Assembly (NCBI GenBank): GCA_018830445.1
Contig: JAHJSN010000130.1
Location: 1 to 47,245 of the forward strand
Direction: 5' to 3'
Length of the DNA: 47,245 bases
Source: Alphaproteobacteria bacterium
Lineage (GTDB): Bacteria > Pseudomonadota > Alphaproteobacteria > Rhizobiales > Hyphomicrobiaceae
Made by a program: the position numbers and the translations under genes
Shown: positions 7,247 through 15,240 of the stretch, one piece after another
Numbering within the stretch: the stretch's first letter is position 1
Layout of the letters: each line of letters starts with the position of its first letter
Notes under the pieces: model-generated
What the model was told of the DNA's origin: nothing
The model's input: only the letters and a program-made list of their open reading frames with translations
Databases searched by the model: none

Positions 7247-7738
7247 TCACCATGGTGTTGTCGCAGCGGCTTGGCGGTTGGAGTTATCATCGTAAACCAA
7301 CTGCGAGAAGCGGCGTTCGATCTCATCGATTGCTTCGGCTTTCGTACGGGCACGGACATGCTGGCCGGCATAGCCGTTCATTACTTCGATGGCGTCGGCC
7401 TTCTTAATGGATTTGTCGTTCTTAAACGTGCTGAAAACCTTCAGAAACGATGCTTCATTAAGACCGGCATTCTTGAAAGCGTTGATGTAGAACGCTGGTG
7501 TTAGCTTGGTCGTCGCGGATACTTGCAACTCGCTTTCAAGCTGGTCCAACGATTGCTCTGCCGATTGGTTATCAGCCGCATCTAGCCGGTCTGCAAGTAT
7601 GTCCAAGTCCTTTGCCGACGAACCAGCTCCACCTGCCCGAAAGAGGTGGGCGAGGTCGTTAAGTACAGACTTGAATTCGGTAGCCTTCATGGCCTGACTC
7701 GCTTGCTGCCTGTTCAATTCCTTGTCTGCAATAAACAT
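7247..7738 (-). CDS. 163-aa protein of unknown function, third gene of the ParA islet
   Basis: No family is recognised. The protein looks all-alpha and soluble, with charged amphipathic helices (ATEFKSVLNDLAHLF, SAKDLDILADRL, EQSLDQLESELQ) and a helix-turn-helix-like rhythm in TPAFYINAFKNAGLNEASFLKVF. No signal peptide, membrane segment or Cys pair is seen. The start could be ATG 7738 or ATG 7690; neither has a strong Shine-Dalgarno sequence. It follows the 49-aa gene by 33 bp on the same strand and shares its lower GC. Its end lies 45 bp from the convergent MBL gene. Co-transcription with the anchored ParA suggests a partner or cargo of that ATPase (inference). Confidence 0.6.
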   Translation of the reverse strand: MFIADKELNRQQASQAMKATEFKSVLNDLAHLFRAGGAGSSAKDLDILADRLDAADNQSAEQSLDQLESELQVSATTKLTPAFYINAFKNAGLNEASFLKVFSTFKNDKSIKKADAIEVMNGYAGQHVRARTKAEAIDEIERRFSQLVYDDNSNRQAAATTPW

Positions 7739-7771
7739 TGATTCGTAGGGCAGAAAGTTGTCACCTTACTC

Positions 7772-7921
7772 CTACCCACGCTTTTTAAGGGCCGCCGCGA
7801 CTGTCTGAGTAGGCGGAAGCTTCGCCAGAATGTCGGCTAGCCGCTTGAGCAACGAGGCTCTTTCGCCTGAAGACAGACGGGAAGCTTGGTCAAGAACCGC
7901 AACGAGTTGTTTGACTTTCAT
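7772..7921 (-). CDS. 49-aa basic helical protein coupled to the ParA gene
   Basis: This is a short reading frame of 49 codons plus TAG. Its ATG (7919-7921) overlaps the TGA of the ParA gene (7918-7920) in an ATGA arrangement, the usual sign of translational coupling. The product starts MKVKQLVAVLDQASRLSSGE, continues as a Leu/Ala-rich amphipathic helix (LLKRLADILAKL), and ends in a basic tail (ALKKRG). No family is recognised. Small basic helical partners are typical of ParA/MinD-type ATPases, for example as ParB- or MinE-like stimulators, but no such motif can be claimed here. The coupling is the main evidence that it is a real gene. Confidence 0.6.
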   Translation of the reverse strand: MKVKQLVAVLDQASRLSSGERASLLKRLADILAKLPPTQTVAAALKKRG

Positions 7922-9051
7922 AGACGTAGTTGCTTCTCAATTTCATCCGCGAGAAGGATATAGGCTTCTTTGACATCTTTGTGTTTGAGATACCCGACAT
8001 TTGATCCCGCTTCGCGGGCCAAGTCCGTGAAATACTTGATGTCACTTTTGAATACATAGGGTGTGCCGGTCCAGTTTGCCACACCCCGTTCTGCAATTTC
8101 GAATGCCCCGTCTTTGACATCCGCTCCGCCAAGTTGCCCACGTAGCGTGCCAATCACGCCGGCATAATGGAGCGCAGTGTTCATTGGCCGGAAATGGTTG
8201 AGCCGACTGACAAAATTGCCCACGGCCTCAGCTGACAATCGGTCAAGAACCGTAGGTATGAGGACGACGTGGCTGCAGGCCAGCGCGTTGATTGCTCCAG
8301 TGCTCAGCCTCGGTGGCGCATCGATGAGGATTAGGTCGTAGGCAGATCGAAAGGCGTTATTTGTCAGAACCCTGGCGAGCCGGTAACGCACATCGTCTTT
8401 CTCGTCGCCGATCAACCATCTAAGCATCAAGCGGTTCTCGAAGCGGTCGAAAGACTGACCGCATGAGACGAGATCTACGTTATCGAGAGTTGACTGAAGC
8501 GAGATCACTTGACGTTGGAGAGCGACCGCATCTTGATTGCCAGAGAGAAGGTCGATAGCGCGGGGAGCGTCAGTATTTCGAATGTTGGCCGCCAACATAA
8601 GCATGCGAGAAAGCGATCCTTGATAGTCAAGATCAATTGCCAAGACACGCTTGCCTTGCTTGCCGAAATGAGCGGCAAGGTTGGCGACGGTTGTTGTCTT
8701 CCCGACACCGCCTTTCAAATTCATTACAGTAATGATCTTGGGTCGATTTTGACCCAGGAGGCTGGCGACTTCAGATGGCATCTCCGCAGTGTGCAGTCGC
8801 CAGAGTTCGTCTTCTTCGCCCGTGAGCGCATTCCTGAGTTTGTTCAGGTTCGCAAGCTGCGGCTTGATCTCGTCACGTTCACCTGCAGCTGCCTTAAGGT
8901 CGCTCTCTAGCTTTTTGCGCACATCGTTGCATTTGATGAGGTCACCGTCGATAAGGCGCCTGAACAAGTGACGAACGAAATACCCAAGAGCGACTCCAAG
9001 ACCGAGAATTCCAGATGCGCTCGCGACTGCTTCAAAATCGATACCGCCCAC
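7918..9051 (-). CDS. Membrane-anchored ParA-family ATPase
   Basis: 377 residues. One N-terminal membrane helix (residues about 12-29) is followed by a basic stretch and a charged, probably coiled-coil segment (about 40-85). Next comes a complete ParA/MinD ATPase: deviant Walker A LKGGVGKTT (about 112-120), Walker A' AIDLDYQGS (about 138-146) and Walker B LILIDAPP (about 240-247). ParA proteins dimerise on ATP to position DNA, chemoreceptors or protein complexes; a built-in membrane anchor is unusual. The start is GTG 9051 with GGGAG about 9 bp upstream. No ParB or parS-like repeat is visible nearby. GC is lower than in clpA next door, which suggests acquisition by transfer. Its function is unknown. 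Confidence 0.8.
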   Translation of the reverse strand: MGGIDFEAVASASGILGLGVALGYFVRHLFRRLIDGDLIKCNDVRKKLESDLKAAAGERDEIKPQLANLNKLRNALTGEEDELWRLHTAEMPSEVASLLGQNRPKIITVMNLKGGVGKTTTVANLAAHFGKQGKRVLAIDLDYQGSLSRMLMLAANIRNTDAPRAIDLLSGNQDAVALQRQVISLQSTLDNVDLVSCGQSFDRFENRLMLRWLIGDEKDDVRYRLARVLTNNAFRSAYDLILIDAPPRLSTGAINALACSHVVLIPTVLDRLSAEAVGNFVSRLNHFRPMNTALHYAGVIGTLRGQLGGADVKDGAFEIAERGVANWTGTPYVFKSDIKYFTDLAREAGSNVGYLKHKDVKEAYILLADEIEKQLRL

Positions 9052-9127
9052 GACAAAATACTCCCAACGCCAAACGCTCCGACTACGTCAACGATAGCAT
9101 GCGTTTGCGTTGTGCTTGAAACAAGAA

Positions 9128-9158
9128 AGCCCGCCGGGGTGAGCCGGCGGGTTCTTTT
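9128..9158 (-). terminator. Hairpin terminator between clpA and the ParA islet
   Basis: Arms AGCCCGCCGG (9128-9137) and CCGGCGGGTT (9144-9153) form a GC-rich stem with one G-T pair. It lies about 25 bp beyond the clpA stop on the minus strand. The T-run is stronger on the plus strand (TTCTTTTTG) than on the minus strand (CTTTCTTG), so it may work in both directions. It separates clpA transcription from the downstream islet. Confidence 0.6.
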
Positions 9159-9182
9159 TGTGGCGGCTCCAGATGCCCTCGA

Positions 9183-11666
9183 TCAGTCCCGCTTTTTCCT
9201 CGGCACGCCGGGGACAACGCCACCACCGCCGCCGGACTTCGGACCGGGCTTGTCCTTCTTGCCCTTCGGGCTTGGCAGGGCCTTGCGGGAGGCCGCGGTG
9301 ACGAGCTGGGGTTCGCCCTCATCGTCCTCACGGTCATCATCGATATCATCGTCGTCCTCACCTTCGACAGACTCGGCCTTTTTCAATGCCGGGTCCGCCG
9401 GGATGTAATCGAAGCAGAGCTTCTTGTCGTCGCCATCACCCTCGACCACCACCTTGACGGTGCCGCCGTTTTCGAGCGCCCCGAACAGCAGTTCTTCGGC
9501 GAGCGGCTTCTTGATGTTCTCCTGGATGACGCGGGCGAGCGGCCGGGCGCCGAACTTCTCGTCGTAGCCCTTCTCGGCAAGCCACCTGGCGGCTTCCTCG
9601 GAGAGTTCGATGGTGACGCCGCGGTCGGCCAGCTGAGCTTCGAGCTGGAAGACGAACTTCTCGACGACCTTGGCAATCACTTCCGGCGACAGGGACGCGA
9701 ACGGAATCACCGCGTCGAGCCTGTTGCGGAACTCCGGCGTGAACAGCTTGTTGACCGCCTCGGTATCGTCGCCTTCCCGCTTCGAGCGGTTGAAGCCCAT
9801 CGGGGCTTTCGCCATTTCGGAAGCGCCCGCGTTCGACGTCATGATGAGGATGACGTTGCGGAAGTCGACCGACTTGCCGTTGTGGTCGGTGAGCTTGCCG
9901 TGGTCCATCACCTGCAGGAGGATGTTGAACAGATCCGGGTGCGCCTTCTCGATCTCGTCGAGGAGAAGGACGCTGTGGGGATGCTGGTCGATGCCATCGG
10001 TCAGCAGGCCGCCCTGGTCGAAACCGACGTAGCCGGGAGGTGCGCCGATGAGGCGGGAGACGGTATGTTTCTCCATGTACTCGGACATGTCGAAGCGCAG
10101 CAGCTCGACGCCCATCAGGCTTGCAAGCTGTTTTGCGACCTCGGTCTTGCCAACGCCGGTGGGGCCGGTGAACAGATAGCAGCCGATCGGCTTTTCGGGT
10201 TCACGCAGGCCGGCGCGCGACAGCTTGATCGCACTGGAGAGCGCGGTGATGGCATGATCCTGGCCGAACACCAGACGCTTCAAGTCCTTCTGAAGGTTGG
10301 AAAGGACTTCGGCGTCCGACTTGGTGACGGTCTTCGGCGGGATGCGGGCCATGGTGGCCACGGTCGCTTCGACCTCCTTGGTGGTGATCTTCTTCTTGCG
10401 CTTGTCCTCAGGCAGCAGCATCTGCGAAGCACCCGTCTCGTCGATAACGTCGATCGCCTTGTCGGGCAGCTTGCGGTCGTTGATGTACTTGGCCGAAAGC
10501 TCGACGGCCGCGCGGACGGCTTCGTTGGTATACTTGATCTTGTGGAATTCCTCGAAGTAGGGCTTGAGGCCCTTGAGGATCTCGACGGTGTCCTCGACGG
10601 AAGGTTCCTTGACGTCGATCTTCTGGAAGCGGCGCACCAGCGCGCGATCCTTTTCGAAGTGCTGGCGGTACTCCTTATAAGTGGTCGAACCGATGCAGCG
10701 CAGAACGCCTGCCTGAAGCGCGGGCTTCAGCAGGTTGGAGGCATCCATCGCGCCGCCGGAGGTGGCGCCGGCGCCGATAACCGTGTGGATCTCGTCGATG
10801 AACAGGATCGCGCCGGGGTAATTCTCGATCTCCTTCATCACCGCCTTGAGCCGTTCCTCGAAATCGCCGCGGTAGCGGGTGCCGGCGAGCAACGCGCCCA
10901 TGTCGAGCGAGAAGATCGTGGCGCTGCGCAGAACCTCAGGCACGTCGGACTTGATGATCTTGCGCGCCAGTCCTTCGGCGATCGCGGTCTTGCCGACGCC
11001 GGGGTCGCCGACGAGCAGCGGGTTGTTCTTCTGGCGGCGGCAGAGAACCTGGATGGTGCGCAGCACTTCGGGTTCGCGGCCGATCAGCGGGTCGATCTTG
11101 CCGTCGCGCGCCTTCTTGTTGAGGTTGACGCAGTAAGAGTTGAGCGCGTCCTGACCGCCCTTGCGCTCCTCGCTTGTCTCGGCCTCGTCATCGGCGCCGT
11201 GCGGGGGGCGGGCCTCGGTCATTCCGGGCCGCTTGGCAATGCCGTGCGAAATGTACTGAACCGCATCGAAGCGGGTCATCTCCTGCTCCTGCAGGAAGAA
11301 TGCGGCATGGCTTTCACGTTCGGCGAAGATCGCGACGAGCACGTTGGCGCCGGTCACCTCCTCGCGACCCGACGACTGGACGTGTACGACCGCGCGGTGA
11401 ATGACGCGCTGGAAACCGTTGGTCGGGGTCGCTTCGTCACTCGTTTCGGAGACCAACCCCTCGAGTTCGGCGTCGAGATAGTCGGTGACGCGCTCGCGCA
11501 GGGAGTCGAGATCGACATTGCAGGCGCGCATGACGCCGACCGCATCGCGGTCGTCGACGAGAGCAAGAAGCAGATGTTCGAGGGTCGCATATTCATGCTT
11601 GCGCTCGTTGGCATATTCGAGCGCGCGGTGAAGGGCGGATTCGAGGCTTTTTGAGAACGATGGCAC
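9183..11666 (-). CDS. clpA: ATP-dependent Clp protease ATP-binding subunit ClpA
   Basis: 827 residues. ClpA is the hexameric unfoldase that feeds substrates to ClpP in the cytoplasm. Visible parts are the N-domain with SALHRALEYANERKHEYATLEHLLLAL (two Clp_N repeats, about 1-150), AAA1 with GDPGVGKTA and LFIDEIHTV, and AAA2 with GPTGVGKTE and LLLDEIEKAH. A ClpP-docking loop APMGFNRS lies just before the FTPEFRNRLD motif. The C-terminus has an acidic/low-complexity extension of about 60 residues (DDDDIDDDREDDEGE, then Lys/Gly-rich), longer than in E. coli ClpA. The start is GTG 11666. clpS lies immediately upstream, as in most proteobacteria, and a hairpin terminator follows. Confidence 0.97.
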   Translation of the reverse strand: MPSFSKSLESALHRALEYANERKHEYATLEHLLLALVDDRDAVGVMRACNVDLDSLRERVTDYLDAELEGLVSETSDEATPTNGFQRVIHRAVVHVQSSGREEVTGANVLVAIFAERESHAAFFLQEQEMTRFDAVQYISHGIAKRPGMTEARPPHGADDEAETSEERKGGQDALNSYCVNLNKKARDGKIDPLIGREPEVLRTIQVLCRRQKNNPLLVGDPGVGKTAIAEGLARKIIKSDVPEVLRSATIFSLDMGALLAGTRYRGDFEERLKAVMKEIENYPGAILFIDEIHTVIGAGATSGGAMDASNLLKPALQAGVLRCIGSTTYKEYRQHFEKDRALVRRFQKIDVKEPSVEDTVEILKGLKPYFEEFHKIKYTNEAVRAAVELSAKYINDRKLPDKAIDVIDETGASQMLLPEDKRKKKITTKEVEATVATMARIPPKTVTKSDAEVLSNLQKDLKRLVFGQDHAITALSSAIKLSRAGLREPEKPIGCYLFTGPTGVGKTEVAKQLASLMGVELLRFDMSEYMEKHTVSRLIGAPPGYVGFDQGGLLTDGIDQHPHSVLLLDEIEKAHPDLFNILLQVMDHGKLTDHNGKSVDFRNVILIMTSNAGASEMAKAPMGFNRSKREGDDTEAVNKLFTPEFRNRLDAVIPFASLSPEVIAKVVEKFVFQLEAQLADRGVTIELSEEAARWLAEKGYDEKFGARPLARVIQENIKKPLAEELLFGALENGGTVKVVVEGDGDDKKLCFDYIPADPALKKAESVEGEDDDDIDDDREDDEGEPQLVTAASRKALPSPKGKKDKPGPKSGGGGGVVPGVPRKKRD

Positions 11667-11672
11667 GGGAAC

Positions 11673-12017
11673 CTACTCTTTCTCCATGGTGCATTGCAGT
11701 GGGTGCTGATGCTGCCGGGCGAAGTCCATGACTTGCGTCACCTTCGTCTCGGCAACCTCATAGGTGTAGACCCCGCAGATCCCGACGCCCTTCTGGTGAA
11801 CGTGCAGCATTATGCGAGTGGCTTCTTCGCGGCCCTTGCTGAAGAAGCGTTCGAGGACGTGAACGACGAACTCCATCGGCGTATAGTCGTCGTTCAACAG
11901 CAATACCTTATAAAGGCTTGGCTTTTTAGTCTTGGGTCGGGTCTTGGTAACAATCCCGCTCTGGCTTTCGTCGTCGGAATCGCCATTGCCCGAGCCATCG
12001 CCAGGATTGCCGGCCAT
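11673..12017 (-). CDS. clpS: ClpS adaptor of the ClpAP protease (N-end rule)
   Basis: About 114 residues from ATG 12017. ClpS binds proteins with N-degrons and hands them to ClpA. The core is clear: [28 protein letters not shown], then [24 protein letters not shown] and a short tail ending CTMEKE. The NDD of the hydrophobic-pocket loop and the HxH of helix two are kept. The frame is open upstream to ATG 12125 and TTG 12137, but the family length and the Asp/Gly-rich beginning found in alphaproteobacterial ClpS favour 12017. The gene ends 6 bp before clpA, so the two are surely one transcript. Confidence 0.93.
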   Translation of the reverse strand: MAGNPGDGSGNGDSDDESQSGIVTKTRPKTKKPSLYKVLLLNDDYTPMEFVVHVLERFFSKGREEATRIMLHVHQKGVGICGVYTYEVAETKVTQVMDFARQHQHPLQCTMEKE

Positions 12018-12227
12018 GGTGAGCGCAAACGGCAACCGGTCGAGCCCAGTCAGTTCGTCTTCGATTTGCGCGCGGTTCGCGTGCACTCTTTCCGGTCCCT
12101 CAGATTGCCTTCGACTTCCGTTCATATACTCACTCAAGTCGCGGTCGCGGGCAATGGCGGCTTCAAGGTTTCGGAATCGAACCTGTCAACCGCGCCCGAT
12201 GCCCTAGATGGGGTTAGATAAGGACGC

Positions 12228-12256
12228 AAAAAAGGCCCGGCAATAGCCGGGCCTTT
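12228..12256 (-). terminator. Rho-independent terminator of the phasin gene
   Basis: The perfect hairpin AAAGGCCCGGC / GCCGGGCCTTT (12231-12241 and 12246-12256) has a 4-nt loop. On the minus strand it is followed by a run of six T (12228-12233 as A on the plus strand). It lies about 90 bp after the phasin stop and points in the direction of that gene, before clpS begins. Confidence 0.85.
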
Positions 12257-12344
12257 ACCATTTCTTAAGGTTTGTCGCCTGGCACGCGCCACAGACGACC
12301 ATACCTGCCATGCCAAGCGGTCGCATTCATTGACCGCCAGCAGA

Positions 12345-12704
12345 TCAATTGTTGAACTGAAACGCCTTTTCGATCGGTTTGGTGGCGTCCTTGGCAAGGT
12401 TTGCATACATGCCGCCGACTTTGGTCATCTGGTGCATGTATTCGTCATAGGAGCGCTTGGCGAAGCTCGACTGGATTTCAAACGCCTGATCGAGCGACTT
12501 GGCCGACATGAGCTTTTCGAAGGTCGCGGTGGATTCTTCAAACGCGCGGCGGGTGTAATCGGTCATCTCGGCTGCGATCGCCTGCCAGCCCTTGCTCCAC
12601 TCGCCCATCAGCTTCATGGAAGCTTCGACGTTCTGCTGGCCAAGCTTCTGGAATTCCTCGAAACCTTTGGCCGGCTCAAAACCTTTCATGGGATCAAATT
12701 CCAT
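12345..12704 (-). CDS. phaP: Phasin (polyhydroxyalkanoate granule protein)
   Basis: About 119 residues, highly charged, all-helical, with no membrane segment: MEFDPMKGFEPAKGFEEFQ, then FQKLGQQNVEASMKLMGEW, EMTDYTRRAFEESTATFEKL, and SAKSLDQAFEIQSSFAKRSYDEYM. This is the phasin_2 pattern of proteins coating PHA granules or acting as storage-linked chaperones. ATG 12704 is chosen because AGGAGA lies 8 bp upstream. It has its own terminator and a possible PhaR-type operator about 117 bp upstream of the start, fitting separate, storage-dependent expression. It implies that the organism makes polyhydroxyalkanoate, although the synthase is not in this window. Confidence 0.88.
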   Translation of the reverse strand: MEFDPMKGFEPAKGFEEFQKLGQQNVEASMKLMGEWSKGWQAIAAEMTDYTRRAFEESTATFEKLMSAKSLDQAFEIQSSFAKRSYDEYMHQMTKVGGMYANLAKDATKPIEKAFQFNN

Positions 12705-12820
12705 GGTTATGTCTCCTGATATCACGTTATCTGACGAGGCGGGCGCCTAACGGCGACGTCCTCGAGGTCATCACGACTCTAACGTCAACCTAAGATGAAC
12801 TGAACGCATCCAAGCAGATT

Positions 12821-12836
12821 TTGTTGCATTGCACAA
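12821..12836. promoter_or_regulatory. Possible PhaR-type operator upstream of phasin
   Basis: The near-palindrome TTGTTGCATTGCACAA contains TGC-N3-GCA, the core of TGC-rich sites bound by PhaR repressors of phasin genes in other alphaproteobacteria. It lies about 117 bp upstream of the phasin ATG, in the 326-bp gap before dacA (12705-13030). The match is to the core only. Nothing else is recognised in that gap beyond AG-rich sequence near dacA. Confidence 0.35.
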
Positions 12837-13030
12837 TAGGCCCAAAATGGCGCAGGTACGCGAATTCTTAACCACCCACATGTTTCAAGAAGAGGTTATT
12901 TTGTGCGGCTGCGACAGGAACCGAAGGCTACGCCGCAAAGACGTCACGAAAGAATGATCTCAAGGGACGACAGGGAGCGCGGGGGCGCTTTGGGCGGGCA
13001 GAGCCAAATTTGAACATCCATCACTCAGCC

Positions 13031-14524
13031 ATGGCGACGAAGATCTACCAGCATCGGACCAAAGCCGTGCGCATCGGCAAAACGCTGATGTCGGTCGTCG
13101 GCTGTCTCATGGGATTTGCCGCCGTGGCAGCGGGCTTTGTCGTTCCCGTGGCCGCCGAGCCGGCGAAATATGCTTCGATCGCCTACGACGCCAACACCGG
13201 CGATACGCTGTTTGAGACATTCGGCAGCGACAAGCGCTATCCGGCCTCGCTGACAAAGATCATGACGCTCTACATGGCGTTCGATCTCATCGAGAAGGAC
13301 CGGCTGAGCCTCAACTCCACGATACCGATCAGCGCACAAGCCGCCTCGCAGCCACCTTCCAAACTCGGCTTCGAAGTCGGCGACACGATCACGCTCATCG
13401 ATGCCATCAAGTCGCTCGTCACCAAGAGCGCCAATGACGTCGCCGTCGCGGTCGCGGAAAAGATCGGCGGTTCGGAAGCCGGTTTCGCCCGGCTGATGAC
13501 GAAAAAGGCACGCGAACTCGGCATGAAAAACACGGTCTTCAAGAACGCCTCGGGGCTGCCGGACGATAACCAGTACACGACAGCACATGACATGGTGAAG
13601 CTGGCGGTGCGCATCCAGGACGACTTTCCGGAACTCTACAAGCTGTTCGCCACCCGCCACTTCTCCTACCGGGGCAAGACCTACAAGAACCACAACACGC
13701 TTCTGGGCACGGTGAAGGGGATCGACGGGATCAAGACCGGATATATCCGGGCGTCGGGCTTCAACCTCGTCAGCTCAGTCAAACGCGACGGCAAGCACGT
13801 CATCGCCGTCGTATTCGGCGGTAAGACGGCGCGCTCGCGCAATACGCACATGCGCTCCATAATTTCCAGGGCGCTGAAGCAAGCCTCGACGAACAAGTCG
13901 CGCAAGCCGATGCTGGTGGCCAAGCCACAGCCGGTACTGCGCCCCTCGCTGCCAGCGCAGAAGCCGGCGTTGGAGCGCAGCATCGAAGTCGGGCGCGCCG
14001 ATCCGCCGCCGCAACCGCGCAAGACGGTCAGGATCGCCAAGGACAGGCGGCACGAATTCCTGCGCTCGCCTGAACAGGAGGCGATCAAGACGATCGAAGA
14101 CCCGTATGCTGCGCCAGCCCCGCAGCCGGTTGCAACGGATCGCGGCCGTGACCCTGGCACGCTACAGGATCAGCTGGCGATGCTGCTTGCCAGGAGCGGC
14201 GTGGTCGATAACGACGAAGCAAGCGACCAGGGTTCGGCGGAGGACAATGGCGGCGGAGAACAGCCCGGCAAGCTGCGCGGCACATTCATCATCCAGGTTG
14301 GCGCGTTCGCAAGCCAGAACGAGGCCGAAGCGCAGTTGCGAGCCGTTTCCCAGCGCGCCGACACGATCCTCAACGGCTACGACCGGCGCACCGAGATGGT
14401 CGAAAAGGGAACGCGGACGATCTACCGGGCGCGGTTTGCCGGTTTCGAATCGGGAGCCGCAACCGCTGCCTGCACGGAACTGCGGCGGCGCTCGATCGAC
14501 TGCTTCGTGACCAGAGCGCAGTAG
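13031..14524 (+). CDS. dacA: D-alanyl-D-alanine carboxypeptidase with C-terminal SPOR domain
   Basis: About 497 residues. It trims the terminal D-Ala from peptidoglycan stem peptides in the periplasm. An N-terminal hydrophobic export segment (LMSVVGCLMGFAAVAAGFVV) precedes a PBP5-type transpeptidase domain with all three active motifs: PASLTK (SxxK), KSAND (SxN) and IKTGYI (KTG). A Pro/Lys/Arg-rich linker of about 130 residues follows, then a SPOR domain (FIIQVGAFASQNEAEAQLRA... to the end), which binds denuded glycan at the division site. ATG 13031 is preferred to an in-frame TTG at 13010. The catalytic and SPOR fusion is common in alphaproteobacteria, so division-site targeting is likely. 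Confidence 0.92.
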   Translation: MATKIYQHRTKAVRIGKTLMSVVGCLMGFAAVAAGFVVPVAAEPAKYASIAYDANTGDTLFETFGSDKRYPASLTKIMTLYMAFDLIEKDRLSLNSTIPISAQAASQPPSKLGFEVGDTITLIDAIKSLVTKSANDVAVAVAEKIGGSEAGFARLMTKKARELGMKNTVFKNASGLPDDNQYTTAHDMVKLAVRIQDDFPELYKLFATRHFSYRGKTYKNHNTLLGTVKGIDGIKTGYIRASGFNLVSSVKRDGKHVIAVVFGGKTARSRNTHMRSIISRALKQASTNKSRKPMLVAKPQPVLRPSLPAQKPALERSIEVGRADPPPQPRKTVRIAKDRRHEFLRSPEQEAIKTIEDPYAAPAPQPVATDRGRDPGTLQDQLAMLLARSGVVDNDEASDQGSAEDNGGGEQPGKLRGTFIIQVGAFASQNEAEAQLRAVSQRADTILNGYDRRTEMVEKGTRTIYRARFAGFESGAATAACTELRRRSIDCFVTRAQ

Positions 14525-15240
14525 GAAAAGTCTTTTTTTTGCGCCTTCGGATGCCGACCGCTTTCGTTGTTCGTCCACACTTCCTAAAGTCGTGTGGAGC
14601 GGCGCATCCGGCGCCTGACAATTCTTCGATGCTGCTCGGAATGGGTGCAGCTTGCCGCGGGTCGCCTTGCTCCCTGGACCTGCGGTCCAAAGGGGTCGGC
14701 TCTTTATTGCCAACAACTTCCTAAAGTCGTGTGGAGCGCTTTCTGGTCCACACTTCCCAAGGTCGTGTGGAGCGCTTTCTAGTCCACACTTCCCAAGGTC
14801 GTGTGGAGCGGGATGACGTTGCGGGGGTGTCTCGGCGCCACCGTCATCCCCGCGAAGGCGGGGATCGGTCCACCGATCCGGGAGCGCCACCGTTACCGTT
14901 TGGGAAGCGGCAGGCGGCTCGAATTTTGGAGCCGGAGCGGCTGGTGAGTAACGGCAAGCAGGTTCGCCTCTTGAAGCTTGGACAGATCCCGCCCTTCGGC
15001 GGGATGACGTTGCGGGGGTGTCTCGGCGCGCGTGGTGGCGGGTCAGGCTCGATCTACGCAACGTTTTGATCGCGCTTGGCAAAGTCGTGTGGAGCTGCAC
15101 GGCATTCGCGGCTGACAATTCTGCGCAGGCTGCCGAGTGCAGGGTGGATTAGGTTACATCAACGCCGGCCCGCCGGGAACTGAGCAAGTGGAGACCTGAT
15201 CGGCCTATGACAACTGTAACCGTGGCTATTCGGCCCGGCT
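14525..15240. repeat. Repeat-rich non-coding stretch between dacA and the J-domain gene
   Basis: No gene is supported in these 716 bases. It contains three full and several partial copies of a 25-bp hairpin with arms TCCACAC/GTGTGGA (first at about 14573, then a 36-bp-period tandem array at 14717-14810, last trace near 15085). A 31-bp direct repeat occurs at 14808-14838 and 14999-15029. Inverted repeats include ATCCCCGC/GCGGGGAT (14846-14865), GATCGGT/ACCGATC (14863-14878) and ATCCCGC/GCGGGAT (14986-15005). Apparent reading frames here only translate the repeats. Confidence 0.8.
14717..14810. repeat. Tandem array of a 36-bp hairpin unit
   Basis: The unit starts at 14746 and again at 14782, giving a 36-bp period. 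Each unit contains GTCCACACTTCCCAAGG and then TCGTGTGGAGC, so TCCACAC can pair with GTGTGGA. A partial unit (ACTTCCTAAAGTCGTGTGG) precedes at 14717. Units are nearly identical, which indicates recent slippage or amplification. Spacers between hairpins are uniform and short, unlike a CRISPR array. Confidence 0.75.

Noticed and set aside
7202-9127. Prophage or integrative element around the ParA islet
   Set aside because: No integrase, attachment-site duplication, tRNA gene or phage gene was seen; only lower GC and the unknown genes support transfer.
9882-11654. 590-codon open frame on the plus strand opposite clpA
   Set aside because: It is the shadow of clpA in GC-rich DNA; the product has no domain and the clpA motifs on the other strand are unambiguous.
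14717-14810. Possible CRISPR array
   Set aside because: Repeats have a 36-bp period with no unique spacers, and no cas genes are present.
14162-15118. 318-codon minus-strand open frame across the dacA end and the repeat stretch
   Set aside because: Its apparent repeats (APHDLGKCG-like) are only translated DNA repeats, and half of it lies antisense to dacA.
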